Under the pieces are notes generated by a model. It was given only the letters and a program-made list of their open reading frames with translations. It searched no databases and was not told where the DNA came from. Source: Chryseobacterium sp. SSA4.19 (lineage in GTDB: Bacteria; Bacteroidota; Bacteroidia; Flavobacteriales; Weeksellaceae). From it: a DNA stretch of 64,000 nucleotides. Positions within the stretch are counted from its first letter, which is position 1. Each line of letters opens with the position of its first letter. This document shows, one piece after another, positions 26,187 to 35,825 of this stretch. The position numbers and the translations under genes were made by a program. The stretch lies in the NCBI RefSeq assembly GCF_022601875.1, contig NZ_JAKVIP010000005.1, forward strand, positions 106,955 through 170,954. The letters run 5' to 3'.

Positions 26187-27716
26187 TTATTCTTTAAGTC
26201 TGTAAACAGTAACAGAATCATACATAGGCTGCCAGGTTTTCACCGGATTGTCAAAGGATTTTAATTTAACCAAATCCTTTTGATCTTCAAGGCTGTCCGC
26301 AACTTTTTTATCCAATGTATTTTTTATGTAAAACAGATTATTTTCTTTAGTGTCATTTACACTGATTCCCATAAAATTCTGGCTCCTGTCATGTACCTTA
26401 AAGGAAGTGGGGAAAAGTAAGAATTTAATATCTTTCTGTTTAAAAAATTCTTTAAAACGAACGGAATTCAGTTCATTAAAAAAATCAGTATTTGCTACAA
26501 GGCCATCCGCAGGTATAATATTAAATTCTGAATAATAGGCAAATTTTCCGGGAAAATCATATACATATATTCTTGATCTTTCCTGCACTATTCTATTGAG
26601 CTGCTGTATGGTTTCAATGACTGAATCATCAGCCTTTTTTTCAAACTTTGAGTGAACTGCAAAAACGTTGTTCTGAAGACTAAGGCTTGTAGTTAACTTT
26701 AGAAATCCTACAAAACATACGAATAGAACAAAAAATACTGCTGCTATCTTAGAGAAATAAACGTTTCTTAAAATTTTTAAATTTAATTTTCCAATCATAT
26801 CGTGTATGAAAAAACCACAAAAGACCAGCTGAGATACAAAATACCACTGCCCGATTTCCGACTGAAAAAATAAATTGTAAAGCAACTGTATAAGACTGCC
26901 GGTTAACAGCAAAAGTTTGATTGTTCTGAATCTTGTATTCCTGTAAAAACTTAAAAAAATAAAATATAAGAAACCTCCAGCAATAAAAACTTCCTGAAAT
27001 ACCTTAATTTTTATATCATCCTGGATCAATGGGAAAGAACTTTTTATTTTTCCACTGATTGGAACCAAATTTCCAAAAATATACTCATTTGAAACTAAAT
27101 AAGGTACACTCAAAATAGAAAAGCCGGTAATCATTTTCATCAGATTAAGAACATTCCAGCTTTTCTGCTTCCAGAAATAAAAACCGAAAGGGATGATTAT
27201 AAAAATATGATCCAATCTGGCCAGAAATACCAGACTGCAGATGATTCCGAAAATAAAATCATTTGTGAAATTTTTAATCAGAAAGCAGATCAGCAATGCA
27301 ATGGTAAAGAATGCCAGGTGCGCTTCTGTTAAATAAAGCGTTCCTAAACTGAAAAACATAAGACAATAAAATGCCAACGCACACATTTTCCCAAAACCAT
27401 CATTAAAAATAGTCTTTTCCAAAAGCCTGAAGCCAAAAAAAACCAAAAGAACCTGAAATAACCAAATAAGATTTAAAGAAAACGTTTTTCCAAAAGGATT
27501 TATAATTTCTGCCAGTGTACAAAAAACCATCCATAAAGGATGAAATCCGTTTGTAAGATATAAATTGTTAAAACCCATAAAGCCATGAGAAACCAGATTA
27601 TGAGCAATCTGCGGATAAAAAAAACCATCATCTGCAGGAAATTTAGAAGGATTTCCTAAAAAAAACACAGAAGATAAAAACAGCAAATAATGGAAATTCT
27701 CTTTTAATAATTTCAT
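26187..27716 (-). CDS. polytopic membrane protein, GT-C-like
   Basis: A 509-residue protein with about ten to twelve hydrophobic segments and a C-terminal soluble domain from about residue 370. The first loop carries ADDGFFYPQIAHNLVSHG, whose acidic pair resembles the catalytic loop of GT-C (GT39/GT83) glycosyltransferases that use lipid-linked sugars. It overlaps the tatD start region by four bases on the same strand, so it is translated after TatD. It is probably involved in envelope glycosylation, but the acceptor cannot be read from the sequence. Confidence 0.72.
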   Translation of the reverse strand: MKLLKENFHYLLFLSSVFFLGNPSKFPADDGFFYPQIAHNLVSHGFMGFNNLYLTNGFHPLWMVFCTLAEIINPFGKTFSLNLIWLFQVLLVFFGFRLLEKTIFNDGFGKMCALAFYCLMFFSLGTLYLTEAHLAFFTIALLICFLIKNFTNDFIFGIICSLVFLARLDHIFIIIPFGFYFWKQKSWNVLNLMKMITGFSILSVPYLVSNEYIFGNLVPISGKIKSSFPLIQDDIKIKVFQEVFIAGGFLYFIFLSFYRNTRFRTIKLLLLTGSLIQLLYNLFFQSEIGQWYFVSQLVFCGFFIHDMIGKLNLKILRNVYFSKIAAVFFVLFVCFVGFLKLTTSLSLQNNVFAVHSKFEKKADDSVIETIQQLNRIVQERSRIYVYDFPGKFAYYSEFNIIPADGLVANTDFFNELNSVRFKEFFKQKDIKFLLFPTSFKVHDRSQNFMGISVNDTKENNLFYIKNTLDKKVADSLEDQKDLVKLKSFDNPVKTWQPMYDSVTVYRLKE

Positions 27717-28483
27717 GATACTGAGTTAAACATGCTTTTCGCATTTTCAGTGGTAATCCTGTCAATCTCAACAAAATCTTTGTTATAAATATTAACCAGC
27801 TTTCCGGCTACCAGGTCAAGGTATGAACTTTCATTCCTTTTTCCCCGATGTGGAACCGGAGCCAGATAAGGAGAATCTGTTTCCAATACAATTTTATCTA
27901 ATGGAATTTCATTTAAAAACTGATCAATTTTTCCGTTTTTAAAAGTGACTACCCCACCAATTCCCAGAATGAAATTTAGGTCAATCGCATGTTTCGCCTG
28001 CTCAAGGTTTCCGGAAAAGCAATGAAAAATCCCTCTCAGTTTGGGATGTTTTTTCCTTTCCAGAACTTCGAAAGTCTCATCAAAGCTTTCTCTGGTATGG
28101 ATTACAATCGGCAGGTCTTTTTCAATGGCCCAATCAATTTGCTGTTCGAAGGCTTTTATCTGAATATCCAGTGTTGTTTTATCCCAATATAAATCAATCC
28201 CGATCTCTCCGATGGCAGGAAATGATTTCTGATCAAGATAACCCCTGACCATTTGAAGTTCTTCTTCCCAGCTTTCCGGTTTTACATAACAAGGATGTAA
28301 TCCCATCATAGAAAAAATATGCCCCGGATATTCTGCTTCCAGCTGCAGCATTTTCTTATGAGACCCGGAATCAATAGCAGGAAGATAGAATTCTGTAATT
28401 CCTTTGTCTAAAGCTCTCTGAATGGCTTCTTTTCTGTCTTCATCAAATTCTTCTGCGTATAGATGTGTATGTGTATCAATCAT
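27713..28483 (-). CDS. TatD family metal-dependent hydrolase
   Basis: A 256-residue TIM-barrel hydrolase. The metal-binding start MIDTHTHLYAEEFD, the glutamate of IGEIGIDLYWD, the histidines of IVIHTRES and IFHCFSGN, and the final LETDSPYLAPVPHRGKRNES are all present. The family has 3'-5' DNA exonuclease or D-aminoacyl hydrolase activity, and the precise role of this copy is not determined. It is followed by a four-base overlap with the GT-C-like gene and preceded five bases upstream by the DUF4269 gene. Confidence 0.94.
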   Translation of the reverse strand: MIDTHTHLYAEEFDEDRKEAIQRALDKGITEFYLPAIDSGSHKKMLQLEAEYPGHIFSMMGLHPCYVKPESWEEELQMVRGYLDQKSFPAIGEIGIDLYWDKTTLDIQIKAFEQQIDWAIEKDLPIVIHTRESFDETFEVLERKKHPKLRGIFHCFSGNLEQAKHAIDLNFILGIGGVVTFKNGKIDQFLNEIPLDKIVLETDSPYLAPVPHRGKRNESSYLDLVAGKLVNIYNKDFVEIDRITTENAKSMFNSVS

Positions 28484-28488
28484 TTTTC

Positions 28489-29010
28489 TTAGTATTTCAA
28501 TAGATCTTCATAAGGGTTTTCAAGTCCCAGCAATAATCCGAAAGCGGATTCTGTTTTTATTCCCTGTTTTTTAAGTTCTATTATTTTCTGTTTAAATTCT
28601 TCACCTTTTTCCTGTAATATTTTGTATTCAGCAATCATGTGAAGATAGGCATTCTGCTGTGTTGTAGGCTTATTCTGTCCAAAAATCTCAATCGGAAACC
28701 CCTCCAGCATAAAATTTAAAGTCATGCATTTTTCCCCGTTGATAATGGGATATTCAACGTCAACATCGTAAGGAATGAACCTACTGAACATTAAATCATC
28801 CAGAAAGTCTTCTTCCAATCTTAAATCAACCTCAAAAATAAGATCCAGATCACTTCCTTCTATATCTATTTCAATAGGAACGGTACCTGCTAAAATAGGC
28901 ACATACTCTTTTAATTTCTCAAAAAAGCGATGCTTTGTAAGAAGTTCGTAAACCCTTTTCTGTTTTTCATTCCCCCTTTTCAGATAATCAATGGTCGTAA
29001 AATCAATCAT
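28489..29010 (-). CDS. DUF4269 domain-containing protein
   Basis: A 173-residue cytoplasmic protein. IEIDIEGSDLDLIFEV near residue 47 resembles the GS-x-D-x-D core of nucleotidyltransferase folds, and the end KTESAFGLLLGLENPYEDLL is characteristic of DUF4269. The function is unknown. It overlaps the GSCFA gene by eight bases and precedes tatD by five, so the four genes 26187-29962 look like one operon. Confidence 0.82.
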   Translation of the reverse strand: MIDFTTIDYLKRGNEKQKRVYELLTKHRFFEKLKEYVPILAGTVPIEIDIEGSDLDLIFEVDLRLEEDFLDDLMFSRFIPYDVDVEYPIINGEKCMTLNFMLEGFPIEIFGQNKPTTQQNAYLHMIAEYKILQEKGEEFKQKIIELKKQGIKTESAFGLLLGLENPYEDLLKY

Positions 29011-29962
29011 CCGGAAATATCTTATGCTTTACTTTCTGCCGCTGATGTTCAATTCTCTGATTGAGCTTTTCCCTGAATTCAATATATTTAGGATCTTTTT
29101 CATCATCAGTCCTGTGCTGTAAAGCTTTATTAATTTTAAAGTTCTCTTTAATAAATTCTTTTACTTGCTCTGAAAAATAAGCATTTCCGAACTGATCAAA
29201 AATATAGCGCACTGCCTGACTGTTGGGATGAATCAGATCTTCATTGTAAAAACGGTAATCGCGCAGATCATCCATTACTATTTCATACACCGGAAGGTAA
29301 TGGCAGTTTTCAAACTGTGGAATCATTTCATGGATAGCGGTTATCAGCTTTGCCTTACTGAGCTGGTTCTCTGCCATTCCATCTTTTGTATGGCGGACGG
29401 GTGACACCGTAAACAGGATCTGAACATCATCTTTACAGATATCATCTAAATTCAAAACCGTATTGTAGATAGCATCTGTAATTTCCTGGTGGGTCAGCAG
29501 TCTTTTTTCAAAGAATTTCTGCGGAATTTTATGACAGTTGGCCACCAGTTTTCCCTTAGGAAGAAACTCATAAATAAATGAAGTTCCGTACGTGATAATA
29601 ATCCAGTCCGAATTTTGAAGAAACGAATTTCCTTCTTCAATTTTATTATTAATCTTCGCCAACGTCTGATGGATATAGCGTGTATCAAAACTTGTATGAT
29701 GATCTAAGGAAAGGTATTCGCCATTAAAGGCAATCAGTTCTTCTTCGGTATAAAACTCAGCATCATGAAGCCTTTTCACGGCATTGCTTATCGAAAAAGG
29801 GTTAAACACAGTGCCGAAAGGATTGCTTAACGCCTGCAGCTGCCCGAGATGAAACAGGTCTGACATTTCAGAAGCAAAGCAGGAACCTATTGAAAATATT
29901 TTATCTTCAACCTGAATTTTCTTCCGGGATTCTTTAATATTTACTTCGGTCCTGAATTTCAT
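29003..29962 (-). CDS. GSCFA domain-containing protein
   Basis: A 319-residue protein with the eponymous GSCFA motif in KIFSIGSCFASEMSDLF (residues of about 22-38), then WIITYGTSFIYEF and VSPVRHTKDG. The fold is SGNH-hydrolase like, where GSCF supplies the nucleophilic serine and RHTKDG lies in a later block. The C-terminal 50 residues are charged and helical. The substrate is unknown. It is the first gene of a tightly spaced operon with DUF4269, TatD and the GT-C-like protein. Confidence 0.85.
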   Translation of the reverse strand: MKFRTEVNIKESRKKIQVEDKIFSIGSCFASEMSDLFHLGQLQALSNPFGTVFNPFSISNAVKRLHDAEFYTEEELIAFNGEYLSLDHHTSFDTRYIHQTLAKINNKIEEGNSFLQNSDWIIITYGTSFIYEFLPKGKLVANCHKIPQKFFEKRLLTHQEITDAIYNTVLNLDDICKDDVQILFTVSPVRHTKDGMAENQLSKAKLITAIHEMIPQFENCHYLPVYEIVMDDLRDYRFYNEDLIHPNSQAVRYIFDQFGNAYFSEQVKEFIKENFKINKALQHRTDDEKDPKYIEFREKLNQRIEHQRQKVKHKIFPDD

Positions 29963-29966
29963 TCAC

Positions 29967-30050
29967 TAAATTTGAAAATTTGAGAATGCGTCAATTTGAA
30001 AATTAAACTTTTGCCTTTCATTTTCAAATTTCCAAATTGACCAACTATCA
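29967..30050. repeat. degenerate TTTGAAAAT inverted and tandem repeats
   Basis: The 90-base gap between the GSCFA gene and the polyprenyl synthase gene is built from copies of TCAATTTGAAAAT and its complement, for example AAATTTGAAAATTTGA on the left and CATTTTCAAATTTCCAAATT on the right. It can fold into a long imperfect hairpin. Similar low-complexity words occur in other operon junctions here. Confidence 0.55.
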
Positions 30051-30052
30051 AA

Positions 30053-31024
30053 TTATGATTCTCTTCTCAACAAATAATTAGCCAGTTCTGCAAATGGCTT
30101 TTTCTTTTCATCCGGAATATCGATTTTCTGCAGATAGCTCTGCCCGATTTCATTATGCTTTTCAATTAACCTTAATGCCTTTTCATCTACTTTTGTCCTT
30201 CTGAAAATCTTTTCTACTCCATATACTTTATCAATATTATCGGTCTTTTTAGAGTACCAGTAATCCAGTTCTTTTCTTTCCTCTTCTGTCGCGTGTTCTT
30301 TTGCCATTAAATAGAGAACCGTTTTTTTGTTTTCGTAAATATCCCCGGCATGCTTTTTACCAAACTGTGCCTGGTCTCCGAATACATCCAGATAATCGTC
30401 CATGATCTGAAAAGCAATCCCGATATGTTTTCCAAAATTAAAAATCGATTTTGCATCTTTAAAATTAGCCTTGGCAATCATAGCACCAATCTCGAATGAA
30501 CAGGCGCTCAAAACTCCTGTCTTGTAAGTGATCATTCTGATATAGTCATCAAAAGTAACATTCTCCTGAGTCTCAAAATTAATATCATACTGCTGGCCTT
30601 CGCACAGAAGCAAACCTGTATGGGTGAAAATCCTGATGCAGGCCTTGAAAATTTCAGGCTCCAGGTCTTCGAAAAATTTGTAGGCTTTCAGCATCAATCC
30701 GTCTCCGGAAAGAATTCCTACATTAATACCGTGTAAAGTATGGATAGTAGGCTTATTTCTCCTTAAAGGAGCTTCATCCATAATATCATCATGGATCAAA
30801 GTAAAATTATGGAAGAACTCGATGGCCAAAGCAGGTTTGATTGCCTGTTTCAGTTCACCGCCGAATAAATCACAGGCCATTAATACCATGATCGGCCGAA
30901 GACGTTTCCCACCATGTGAAATAATATAGTTCATCGGCTCATACAGCTCGGCCGGTTTGTCTTTAAAAGTATACTTGTTAATGGCATCCGCAACAATCTG
31001 CTGATATCTGTCTAAAAATTCCAT
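30053..31024 (-). CDS. polyprenyl (prenyl diphosphate) synthase
   Basis: A 323-residue trans-isoprenyl diphosphate synthase. The first Asp-rich motif DDIMD is at residues 79-83 and the second DDYLD at 209-213, with GGKRLRP at residue 38. An aromatic residue (Phe74) lies five positions before the first motif, which in this family tends to limit products to C15-C20. The sequence alone does not fix chain length. It could supply precursors for quinone or carotenoid lipids, and mevalonate decarboxylase is also in the window. It has no close operon partner. Confidence 0.93.
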   Translation of the reverse strand: MEFLDRYQQIVADAINKYTFKDKPAELYEPMNYIISHGGKRLRPIMVLMACDLFGGELKQAIKPALAIEFFHNFTLIHDDIMDEAPLRRNKPTIHTLHGINVGILSGDGLMLKAYKFFEDLEPEIFKACIRIFTHTGLLLCEGQQYDINFETQENVTFDDYIRMITYKTGVLSACSFEIGAMIAKANFKDAKSIFNFGKHIGIAFQIMDDYLDVFGDQAQFGKKHAGDIYENKKTVLYLMAKEHATEEERKELDYWYSKKTDNIDKVYGVEKIFRRTKVDEKALRLIEKHNEIGQSYLQKIDIPDEKKKPFAELANYLLRRES

Positions 31025-31074
31025 AAATTAATTCTGTAGTTTACGCAAAAATACGATTTTTAAAGGGTCTGTAA

Positions 31075-31106
31075 AACAAAAAACTTTGCCCGAAAGACAA
31101 AGTTTA
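31075..31106 (-). terminator. intrinsic terminator after the PiT transporter gene
   Basis: On the minus strand AACTTTGTC pairs with GGCAAAGTT (one G-T) around TTTCG, followed by TTTTTTG. Confidence 0.72.
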
Positions 31107-31128
31107 TCTATTATATAAATGTGTGTTT

Positions 31129-32271
31129 TTAAGATATAAAAGTAACAACCAGATAAGTAATCCCTGCAACAATGGCTGAGATAGGAATGGTTAATACCCA
31201 TGCCCAGAGAAGGCTTACGGTAATTCCCCATCGTACGGCAGAAATCCTTTTCGTTAACCCTACTCCAATGATAGAACCTGTAATGGTGTGTGTCGTGGAA
31301 ACTGGAATCCCAAAGTGATCTGTAATGAACAGAGTAATGGCTCCTGCAGTTTCAGCACTTACCCCTTCAAGTGAAGTTACTTTTGTAATTTTTGTTCCCA
31401 TCGTTTTGATGATCTTCCAGCCGCCGCTCATGGTTCCCAAGGCAATAGCCACAAAGGAAACCAGAGGAACCCAGATATAATGCTGGGCAAAATAATCAAA
31501 CCGGTCTGCAGAAGCAACATTCAGATATTCTGCATCCTGAAGCATATTAACGTGATAATAAATCACCGCTGCACCGATAATTCCCATTACTTTTTGGGCA
31601 TCATTTAAGCCATGTCCCAGACTGAATAACGCGGAAGAAGCCAGCTGCATTCTTTTGAAAGACTTATCTGCCTTGTGTGGGTTGGACCTCTTATAAAGGT
31701 GAACAATAATTAATGTAATGATAATCGAGATAATCATCCCTATGATCGGAGCCATGAAAATGAACAGGAAAATAGGAATTACTTTATCAAACTTCACAAC
31801 ACTTTGAGTCATCACCTGTTCAAAAGCTTCCTTACAAGTATCCCAGGCACCTAACCCGGGCTGAGCAGCTGCCACATCATGATAATCCATCATAAAGGCG
31901 TGCATCAGGGCTGCACCCAAGAACCCTCCTATCAGCGTATGGGATGACGAAGAAGGAATACCAAACCACCAGGTTAAAAGATTCCAGGCAATTGCCGCAA
32001 CCAGCCCGGAAAATATGACTTCCAGGGTAATAAAATTCTCATTGACGGTCTTGGCAATTGTGTTACCGATTTTAAATTCACCGATGATATACGCAGCGAT
32101 AAAAAAAGCCGCAAAATTCCAGAGCGCTGCCCACAAAACAGCCTGGAACGGAGTTAAAACTTTTGTGGAAACAATAGTCGCAATTGAATTGGCCGCATCA
32201 TGGAAACCATTAATGTAATCGAAGATTAAAGCCAGCGCAATAATAACTATAAGTAAAATAGGAAATTCCAT
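31129..32271 (-). CDS. pitA: inorganic phosphate transporter, PiT family
   Basis: A 380-residue inner-membrane symporter with about ten membrane segments. The two PiT signature repeats are visible as DYINGFHDAANSIATIVSTK near the N-terminus and FGIPVSTTHTITGSIIGVG near the C-terminus, plus GLNDAQKVMGIIGAAVI in the middle. It imports phosphate as a metal-phosphate complex with protons or sodium. It is 20 bases downstream of the DUF47 gene, its usual partner. Confidence 0.95.
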   Translation of the reverse strand: MEFPILLIVIIALALIFDYINGFHDAANSIATIVSTKVLTPFQAVLWAALWNFAAFFIAAYIIGEFKIGNTIAKTVNENFITLEVIFSGLVAAIAWNLLTWWFGIPSSSSHTLIGGFLGAALMHAFMMDYHDVAAAQPGLGAWDTCKEAFEQVMTQSVVKFDKVIPIFLFIFMAPIIGMIISIIITLIIVHLYKRSNPHKADKSFKRMQLASSALFSLGHGLNDAQKVMGIIGAAVIYYHVNMLQDAEYLNVASADRFDYFAQHYIWVPLVSFVAIALGTMSGGWKIIKTMGTKITKVTSLEGVSAETAGAITLFITDHFGIPVSTTHTITGSIIGVGLTKRISAVRWGITVSLLWAWVLTIPISAIVAGITYLVVTFIS

Positions 32272-32291
32272 TGTTTAATTATAATTATTAA

Positions 32292-32930
32292 TTAAGCGTA
32301 TTTGATCATTATATTCTCGATGGTATTAGCCACGTCTTCAGCTTTGTCAGTGACTACTTCAAGATAGTTAAGTACGGATGAAACTTTGATAATATTGATG
32401 GCGTCATTGGTTTCAAACAATTCCACCATTGAATTGGAAAGAAGATCGTCTGCAATGTTTTCAATAGAATTTACTTTGATACAGGCTTCTTTTACCTGCT
32501 CCATGTTTTTAAACCCTTTCAGGTTCTTCATTGCATTCTGGATTTCAAGACATGCTTTGTGGATCAGTAAAGAAAAATCCGAATAAGCCTTCATCTCAGG
32601 CGATTTGTATAAGAAAATATATTTTGTGGATGCATAAATATAATCAGCAATATCATCTAATCCTGTTGCCAGCGTGTGGATATCTTCCCTGTCAAAAGGA
32701 GTAATAAAATTTTTACCAAGCTCTACGAAGATTTCGTGGGTCAACTCATCATTTTTGTGCTCATAGTCACTCATCTTTTTCAACATAGAATCATCATTAA
32801 GATCGAAGTCTTTGATTCCGGTGTTAAACTCTTCAGACATTGCAACCAGGTTTTCAGTTACTTTTTCAAAAAGCACAAAGAAGATTTTATCTTTGGGTTG
32901 AAAAGCGTGGAAAATATTACCAATTCCCAT
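32292..32930 (-). CDS. DUF47 (PhoU-like) Pit accessory protein
   Basis: A 212-residue soluble helical protein of the DUF47/PhoU-like family, with FEKVTENLVAMSEEF, the metal-binding style helix YEHKNDELTHEIFVELGKNF, and PFDREDIHTLATGLDDIADYIY. It is thought to regulate the PiT transporter encoded 20 bases downstream. The length is typical. The pair forms a two-gene operon. Confidence 0.93.
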   Translation of the reverse strand: MGIGNIFHAFQPKDKIFFVLFEKVTENLVAMSEEFNTGIKDFDLNDDSMLKKMSDYEHKNDELTHEIFVELGKNFITPFDREDIHTLATGLDDIADYIYASTKYIFLYKSPEMKAYSDFSLLIHKACLEIQNAMKNLKGFKNMEQVKEACIKVNSIENIADDLLSNSMVELFETNDAINIIKVSSVLNYLEVVTDKAEDVANTIENIMIKYA

Positions 32931-33035
32931 TTTTAAGTATTTATAATTTCGTGTGCAAATTTCTTAAAAAAGTGCCTTACCAAAAAGCATATAACATTAA
33001 GTTTTGTTAACATTGATTTCACCTCTCATTACGGC

Positions 33036-33063
33036 ATAAAAAAACCGGCACTAAAGCCGGTTT
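33036..33063 (-). terminator. intrinsic terminator after the DEAD-box gene
   Basis: An eight-bp GC-rich stem AAACCGGC/GCCGGTTT (33042-33049, 33056-33063) with a six-base loop is followed by a T run on the minus strand. Confidence 0.82.
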
Positions 33064-33080
33064 ATATCATTGAAATGAGT

Positions 33081-34772
33081 TTAGTTAGCTTCTTCAGCCC
33101 TCATATCTTTTCCTCTGAATTTCATTGAAGAAATATTGCTTAAAAGATCTCCTTTGAACGATTTTTCAATCTCAAAGAAAGAAAATTTCTCCAATATTTC
33201 TATATCTCCGATTTCCGCTCTCTTTTTGCTCTTTCCTGTTGAAGTTGCTTTATTGATGATATCCAGAACATCGAGCTTTTTCAACTGGTCTTTTTTACCT
33301 AGGTTAAAGAAAAACCGAACCATATTTTCATTGCTTTTCCTAGGTTTTCCTCCGCGTTCTCTTCTCTCGCCGTTTCTTTCACCTCTGTCGCGGTCTCTTC
33401 CTCTGTCACGGTCTCTGCGGTCGCCTCTTCCTCCTTCGTCTCTGCTGCTCAGTTTCTGTTCTATTACATCATGTCTGTCTTTATAATACAGGGCAAGATC
33501 TTTCAACTGGAACTGAAGAAGCTTGTGGGCAAGCTCTTCCTTTGTAAACGCTGATAAATCAGGAATTAAAGAATCATCGAACTCAAAGAAATCTTCGTGT
33601 ATCTCAAAAAGGCTTTCAAAAACACCTCCAACCTGGGCTTTTATGATTTCCTCTCCCGTAGGAATTTTTCCCTCGTTGATATCAATCTTGGTTACAGCCT
33701 TGATCTGCTTCAGTTTTCTGCTTTCTTCAGGTTTAATCAAAGAAATTGAAACACCGTCTTTCCCTGCTCTACCGGTTCTCCCGCTTCGGTGAACGAAAAC
33801 TTCAGGATCATCCGGCAAAGAATAATGAACCACGTGAGTCAGTGAATTCACATCAAGTCCTCTTGCTGCAACATCGGTTGCTACAAGGATATCAATGTTC
33901 TTCAACCTGAACTTCTTCATTACCGTATCTCTTTGTGCCTGAGAAAGGTCGCCATGAAGCGCATCTGCGGCATAACCGTTCTGCATTAAGAAATCAGCAA
34001 CCTCCTGGGTTTCCATTCTGGTTCTGCAGAAGATAATCGAATACTGATTAGGGTTTGCATCGATAAGACGCTTTAACGCTTCTTTTTTCTGACGGTAACC
34101 TGCTACATAATATTCATGCTTGATATTCTTCTTAACCTCGTTAATAGAACCTACAGAAATCCTGTGCGGCTTGGTCAGGTAATTTTTAGAAATTCGTTCT
34201 ACTTCCTTACTCATGGTAGCAGAAAATAAAAATGTCTGCTTTGTTTCAGGAGTTTCGCTTAAAATGGTTTCCAGTTCGTCTTTGAAACCCATGGAAAGCA
34301 TTTCGTCAGCTTCATCCAATACCAACCAGTGAATCGCTGAAAAATCAAGCGCTTTTCTGTTGATAAGGTCAATAACTCTACCGGGAGTTCCCACAATAAT
34401 CTGCGGCTTATCCTTAAGAGATCTCATCTGGTCCATAATACTGCTTCCACCATACACTGCTGTCGTTTTGATGTCTTTCATGTATTTGGAATAGTTTTTA
34501 ATGTCTTTTGTAATCTGAAGACATAATTCCCGTGTCGGACAAAGCACCAAAAATTGGATTTTGCGACTCGTATCGTCAATCATATCCAAAATCGGAAGCG
34601 AAAATGCTGCTGTTTTGCCTGTCCCTGTCTGCGCAAGTGCGATCAAATCGCGAATATCTGAAAGAATGAAAGGGATAGTCTGTTTTTGGATTTCTGTCGG
34701 GCTTTCGTAACCCAGTTCGCCAATCGCCTTAAGAATATCAGGACTTAAATTGGACTCCGTAAATAAATTCAT
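33081..34772 (-). CDS. DEAD-box RNA helicase (DeaD/CsdA type)
   Basis: A 563-residue helicase. Motifs I (AQTGTGKT), Ib (TPGR), II (DEAD), III (SAT), V (ATDVAARGLD) and VI (HRSGRTGR) are intact in the first 380 residues. An arginine-aspartate-glycine-rich linker (about residues 455-490, RDRDRGRDRDRGERNGERRE) follows, then a C-terminal DbpA-like RNA-binding domain (MVRFFFNLGKKDQLKKLDVLDI). This architecture matches DeaD/CsdA involved in ribosome assembly at low temperature. A -7 match TATCTTTG lies on the minus strand at 34793-34800, 20 bases before the start. Confidence 0.95.
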   Translation of the reverse strand: MNLFTESNLSPDILKAIGELGYESPTEIQKQTIPFILSDIRDLIALAQTGTGKTAAFSLPILDMIDDTSRKIQFLVLCPTRELCLQITKDIKNYSKYMKDIKTTAVYGGSSIMDQMRSLKDKPQIIVGTPGRVIDLINRKALDFSAIHWLVLDEADEMLSMGFKDELETILSETPETKQTFLFSATMSKEVERISKNYLTKPHRISVGSINEVKKNIKHEYYVAGYRQKKEALKRLIDANPNQYSIIFCRTRMETQEVADFLMQNGYAADALHGDLSQAQRDTVMKKFRLKNIDILVATDVAARGLDVNSLTHVVHYSLPDDPEVFVHRSGRTGRAGKDGVSISLIKPEESRKLKQIKAVTKIDINEGKIPTGEEIIKAQVGGVFESLFEIHEDFFEFDDSLIPDLSAFTKEELAHKLLQFQLKDLALYYKDRHDVIEQKLSSRDEGGRGDRRDRDRGRDRDRGERNGERRERGGKPRKSNENMVRFFFNLGKKDQLKKLDVLDIINKATSTGKSKKRAEIGDIEILEKFSFFEIEKSFKGDLLSNISSMKFRGKDMRAEEAN

Positions 34773-34983
34773 TAAATATTTTAAAATTTTTGCAAAGATA
34801 CAACTATTATTTGAATTATGTTTTAACTTTTGTTACAGATATAATAATTTAACGTTCATTTATTATTATTCTTTTATAATTTTTGCATTAAAACTATACT
34901 TTTTTTAATATTTATTTAATTAATATTCTTTTTAATCTCTACTTTAGGGTTTTAAAAACTTATTTAAATAATTCTAATGTCTA

Positions 34984-35012
34984 TTGCTGTTAGCAGTTTT
35001 TAGGTATCTTTG
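34984..35012 (+). promoter_or_regulatory. promoter of the DUF2461 gene
   Basis: TTG at 34984-34986, an 18-base spacer and TATCTTTG at 35005-35012 fit the Bacteroidota promoter; the ATG follows 15 bases later. Confidence 0.5.
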
Positions 35013-35027
35013 ATATAAAACACCCTT

Positions 35028-35693
35028 ATGCCAGTTTCAATCTCTCATCATGTATTTGATTTCCTTGAAAAACTTACGATGCATAACAACCGTGAATGGT
35101 TTACTGAAAATAAGCATCTTTATACAGAAGCCCTGGAAAATATCATTGCTTTCCTGGAAGACCTCATCACCGAAATGTCCGCATTTGATCCGGAGCTGGC
35201 AAAAATCGATGCTAAAAAATCTTTGTTCCGCATTTACCGTGATACCCGTTTTTCAAAAGATAAAATTCCGTACAAAACCAATTTCGGTGCTTCTCTCGGG
35301 ATGGGGAAAGGCAGTCAGAAAGGCGGATATTACCTTCACCTGGAACCCGGAAAATCATTTATTGCCGGAGGGATTTATATGCCGGAAGCTTCTGTTTTAC
35401 GGGAACTGAGGAAAGAAATCTCGCTGTACGGAAAAGATTTTCTTTCGGTAATAAACAATAAAGATTTCAGGAAATATTTTCCTGAGCTCGACCAGGATGA
35501 TAAACTGAAAAAAATACCTCAGGGTTTTGAAAAAGATGATCCGATGGCAGAATATCTGAAACTCAAAAGCTTTATTGTTGTTTATGATCTAAAAGACAAT
35601 GAAATTACGGATAAAAACGCGGTAAGAAACCTGACAGAAATTTTTTCAGCCATGAAGCCATTTAACGACTTTTTAAATGCTTCGCTACTCTAA
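35028..35693 (+). CDS. DUF2461 (TIGR02453) family protein
   Basis: A 221-residue cytoplasmic protein. The family signature is clear: FLEKLTMHNNREWFTENKHLY at the N-terminus, FRIYRDTRFSKDKIPYKTNF in the middle, and GYYLHLEPGKSFIAGGIYMP. The family has no established activity. It appears to be monocistronic with its own promoter, and about 130 bases of AT-rich sequence follow before the FkbM gene. Confidence 0.9.
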   Translation: MPVSISHHVFDFLEKLTMHNNREWFTENKHLYTEALENIIAFLEDLITEMSAFDPELAKIDAKKSLFRIYRDTRFSKDKIPYKTNFGASLGMGKGSQKGGYYLHLEPGKSFIAGGIYMPEASVLRELRKEISLYGKDFLSVINNKDFRKYFPELDQDDKLKKIPQGFEKDDPMAEYLKLKSFIVVYDLKDNEITDKNAVRNLTEIFSAMKPFNDFLNASLL

Positions 35694-35825
35694 CCATAAC
35701 TTTACAATCCACAGCTTTTAAAATATTTTTATATAAAATACTGAATTTCAGTATTTTAAAACTATTACGTTTTAACACTAATTTAACATTTTTGCGTATA
35801 TTTGCCACCTTACAAAAGCATTACG

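Noticed and set aside
33136..33486. 116-codon plus-strand frame opposite the DEAD-box gene
   Set aside because: Serine/leucine-rich low-complexity reading produced by the arginine-rich linker on the real strand.
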